A stretch of DNA of 53,046 nt from Candidatus Binataceae bacterium. GTDB taxonomy: Bacteria > Desulfobacterota > Binatia > Binatales > Binataceae. The stretch spans positions 1 to 53,046 of the forward strand of contig DATJMX010000078.1 of the NCBI GenBank assembly GCA_035508495.1, written 5' to 3'. Below, in pieces: positions 51,932 through 53,046 of this stretch (positions are counted from its first letter, which is position 1; each line of letters starts with the position of its first letter). The notes beneath the pieces were generated by a model. It did no database searches. It saw only the letters and a list, made by a program, of their open reading frames with translations, and had not been told where the DNA came from. Made by a program: the position numbers and the translations under genes.

Positions 51932-52591
51932 TCAAAGCAGTCCCGGAACCAGTCGGCACGGCACGCGATCGCAGTACGCCACAAACTCGCGATCGGTTTT
52001 GAGTAACGCTTCCTCCTGGTCGATTCGCCACATCATGAACGGCAGCGCGATCGCAACCAGGAGCGCGTTGCGCCAGCTTGGGAAAGACAGCGCATAGCCT
52101 GCGGACATCGTGAGCCATCCCATGTAAATCGGATGACGCACAAATGCGAAGGGACCGTGAGTGACTATTCCACGGTTCGCCGGCAGAAGACCGAAGCTGC
52201 GCCCCATGTATATCCGGGCGATCTGCGTGCCGAAGACTCCCATCCCTTCGAGCGCGAGGCCGATCGCAGCGATAAATCCCGCCGATGCCACTCCTGGGCG
52301 CATCAGGCACGGCAATACGAGCATCCCGCCCGTCGCTGCGATTGAGCGCGCGTTGATCATCACGGTCCGTGGCGGAAGCCGAATCAACGAGAACACTCCC
52401 ATCACGATCGCGCCCGCGATCCAGATGCCGTTGGCGAGGCTGCTCTGATACGAGGCGGCGGCCGGCAGTGCGGCAACGAAAAACGAAGCCGCCAGAACAA
52501 GATTCGCGGCCGCATGCTTGAGACCGTCGCGCGTGACCAGAGAATGAGGCGGCGGTTTTACTTCAGTACTCAGAGATCCGACAGCTTCCAT
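51932..52591 (-). CDS. Isoprenylcysteine O-methyltransferase/PEMT-like membrane protein
   Basis: 219 residues from the ATG at 52591; a TTG at 52609 adds six. Four to five membrane segments are present, and the C-terminus has HGPFAFVRHPIYMGWLTMSAGYALSF then DQEEALLKTDREFVAYCDRVP, the SAM-binding signature of ICMT/NnrU-type methyltransferases (RHPxYxG and the distal E-E-x2-L). Bacterial members methylate lipids or unknown substrates. It converges with the RND operon, 3 bp after its stop. Confidence 0.85.
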   Translation of the reverse strand: MEAVGSLSTEVKPPPHSLVTRDGLKHAAANLVLAASFFVAALPAAASYQSSLANGIWIAGAIVMGVFSLIRLPPRTVMINARSIAATGGMLVLPCLMRPGVASAGFIAAIGLALEGMGVFGTQIARIYMGRSFGLLPANRGIVTHGPFAFVRHPIYMGWLTMSAGYALSFPSWRNALLVAIALPFMMWRIDQEEALLKTDREFVAYCDRVPCRLVPGLL

Positions 52592-52794
52592 CAATAATAA
52601 GAATGGCAAGCTGGGTTGAGTGAGACAAATGAAGTGAGTAATTAAGTGCGTAGGGCATTAGCCAGTATGGTTTAGATTACGATTGAGTCGGCTATCGTGG
52701 GCTCAAACCGTCGACTTCGATCGACAATATTCAAGTATCATCCGACCTTCGCATGGCGCATCCTTGCCGCGCACAGCCCGCCCCGGATGCGTGA

Positions 52795-52823
52795 TTGCAG
52801 CGCAGCGCGCCATCTTCTAGAAT
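52795..52823 (+). promoter_or_regulatory. Sigma-70 promoter of the tRNA-Leu gene
   Basis: TTGCAG at 52795-52800, 17-base spacer, TAGAAT at 52818-52823; both are close to the consensus. Transcription should begin near 52830, about 45 bases before the mature tRNA. A perfect 6-bp hairpin (CGACGC/GCGTCG, loop GAA) lies in the leader at 52839-52853. Confidence 0.7.
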
Positions 52824-52874
52824 TTCGCTTCCGGCTCACGACGCGAAGCGTCGCCCGAGCCCGCCGCCAACGAT

Positions 52875-52960
52875 GCCGAGGTGGCGAAACGGCAGACGCA
52901 GAGGACTCAAAATCCTCCGTCCTTACGGACATGCGGGTTCAAGTCCCGCCCTCGGCACCA
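52875..52960 (+). tRNA. tRNA-Leu (anticodon CAA)
   Basis: A class II tRNA of 86 nt with encoded CCA. The acceptor stem is GCCGAGG/CCTCGGC with discriminator A. The anticodon loop CTCAAAA gives CAA at 52908-52910, decoding UUG. The variable arm has a 4-bp stem (GTCC/GGAC, loop TTAC), the T-arm has the GTTCAAGTC core. The following 86 bp contain no gene I can identify. Confidence 0.97.
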
Positions 52961-53046
52961 GAAATTTCCCGATCGTGTTTGCACTTTTATGACCAGTTCG
53001 CTCTGACTGCTGAGTCGCGGCGGGTTTTTCGTCGAGATTTGGCCGA

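Noticed and set aside
52875..53046. tRNA-Leu as an integration site for a mobile element
   Set aside because: No integrase gene or repeated 3' tRNA fragment is visible within the window on either side.
1..53046. CRISPR arrays, IS elements with transposase, rRNA
   Set aside because: No regularly spaced repeats, DDE transposase motifs or rRNA sequence were seen on reading both strands.

Overview
The window is GC-rich DNA from a Gram-negative bacterium. The evidence is an OPX-type polysaccharide export lipoprotein, a TolC-like outer-membrane factor with an RND pump, several lipobox lipoproteins, a Tat-exported protein and a BolA/Grx4 pair. The gene mix (encapsulin with DyP peroxidase, ArsS, SBP56/methanethiol-oxidase family, many GT4 enzymes, frequent GTG/TTG starts) would suit a soil or sediment 'deltaproteobacterial-type' lineage such as Binatota. 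That placement is inference: the only universal markers here are bL28 and a tRNA-Leu.

Layout. Positions 1-3507 hold a polytopic membrane protein, a small lipoprotein, rpmB, an arsenate-reductase-family protein and a secreted beta-sandwich protein. Positions 24144 down to 3604 (minus strand) form one long exopolysaccharide operon. It starts with a fusion of a catalytically degenerate WecA/MraY-like domain to a FlaA1-like nucleotide-binding domain, then a small secreted protein, an OPX exporter, a Wzz-BY-kinase fusion, an O-antigen-ligase/polymerase with TPR tail, an asparagine-synthase-like amidotransferase, seven GT4 glycosyltransferases and a second polymerase/ligase. Most of the distal genes overlap stop-to-start. 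No Wzx flippase and no intact initiating phosphoglycosyltransferase is visible.

Positions 24145-29774 contain a gene-free stretch, an ArsR/SRPBCC pair with a 24-bp palindromic operator, a frameshifted NmrA-family remnant, a 244-bp palindromic repeat element, an iron-type alcohol dehydrogenase, a GNAT enzyme, two secreted proteins and a GST. Positions 29820-34172 (minus) hold arsS, a DyP peroxidase with an encapsulin-targeting peptide, the encapsulin shell, an NTF2-like protein and a zinc-ribbon methyltransferase. Positions 34250-43471 are mostly single metabolic genes: GFA family, YktB-like DUF1054, TauD family, BolA-Grx4, an HSL-type esterase, two methyltransferase or hydrolase singletons, nitroreductase, enoyl-CoA hydratase and an SBP56/membrane-protein pair.

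Positions 43481-44350 hold what looks like a decaying toxin-antitoxin-type pair (DUF4258-like plus MqsA-like) with three separate lesions. Positions 44495-51928 hold a two-component system followed by a complete tripartite RND efflux operon. The window ends with an isoprenylcysteine-methyltransferase-like membrane protein and a tRNA-Leu(CAA) with a good sigma-70 promoter.

The most interesting items are the degenerate PNPT fusion that opens the EPS operon, the encapsulin-peroxidase nanocompartment downstream of arsS, the multiply broken toxin-antitoxin-like cassette, and dispersed repeats that intrude into coding sequence. All family names come from motif reading; no database search was run.
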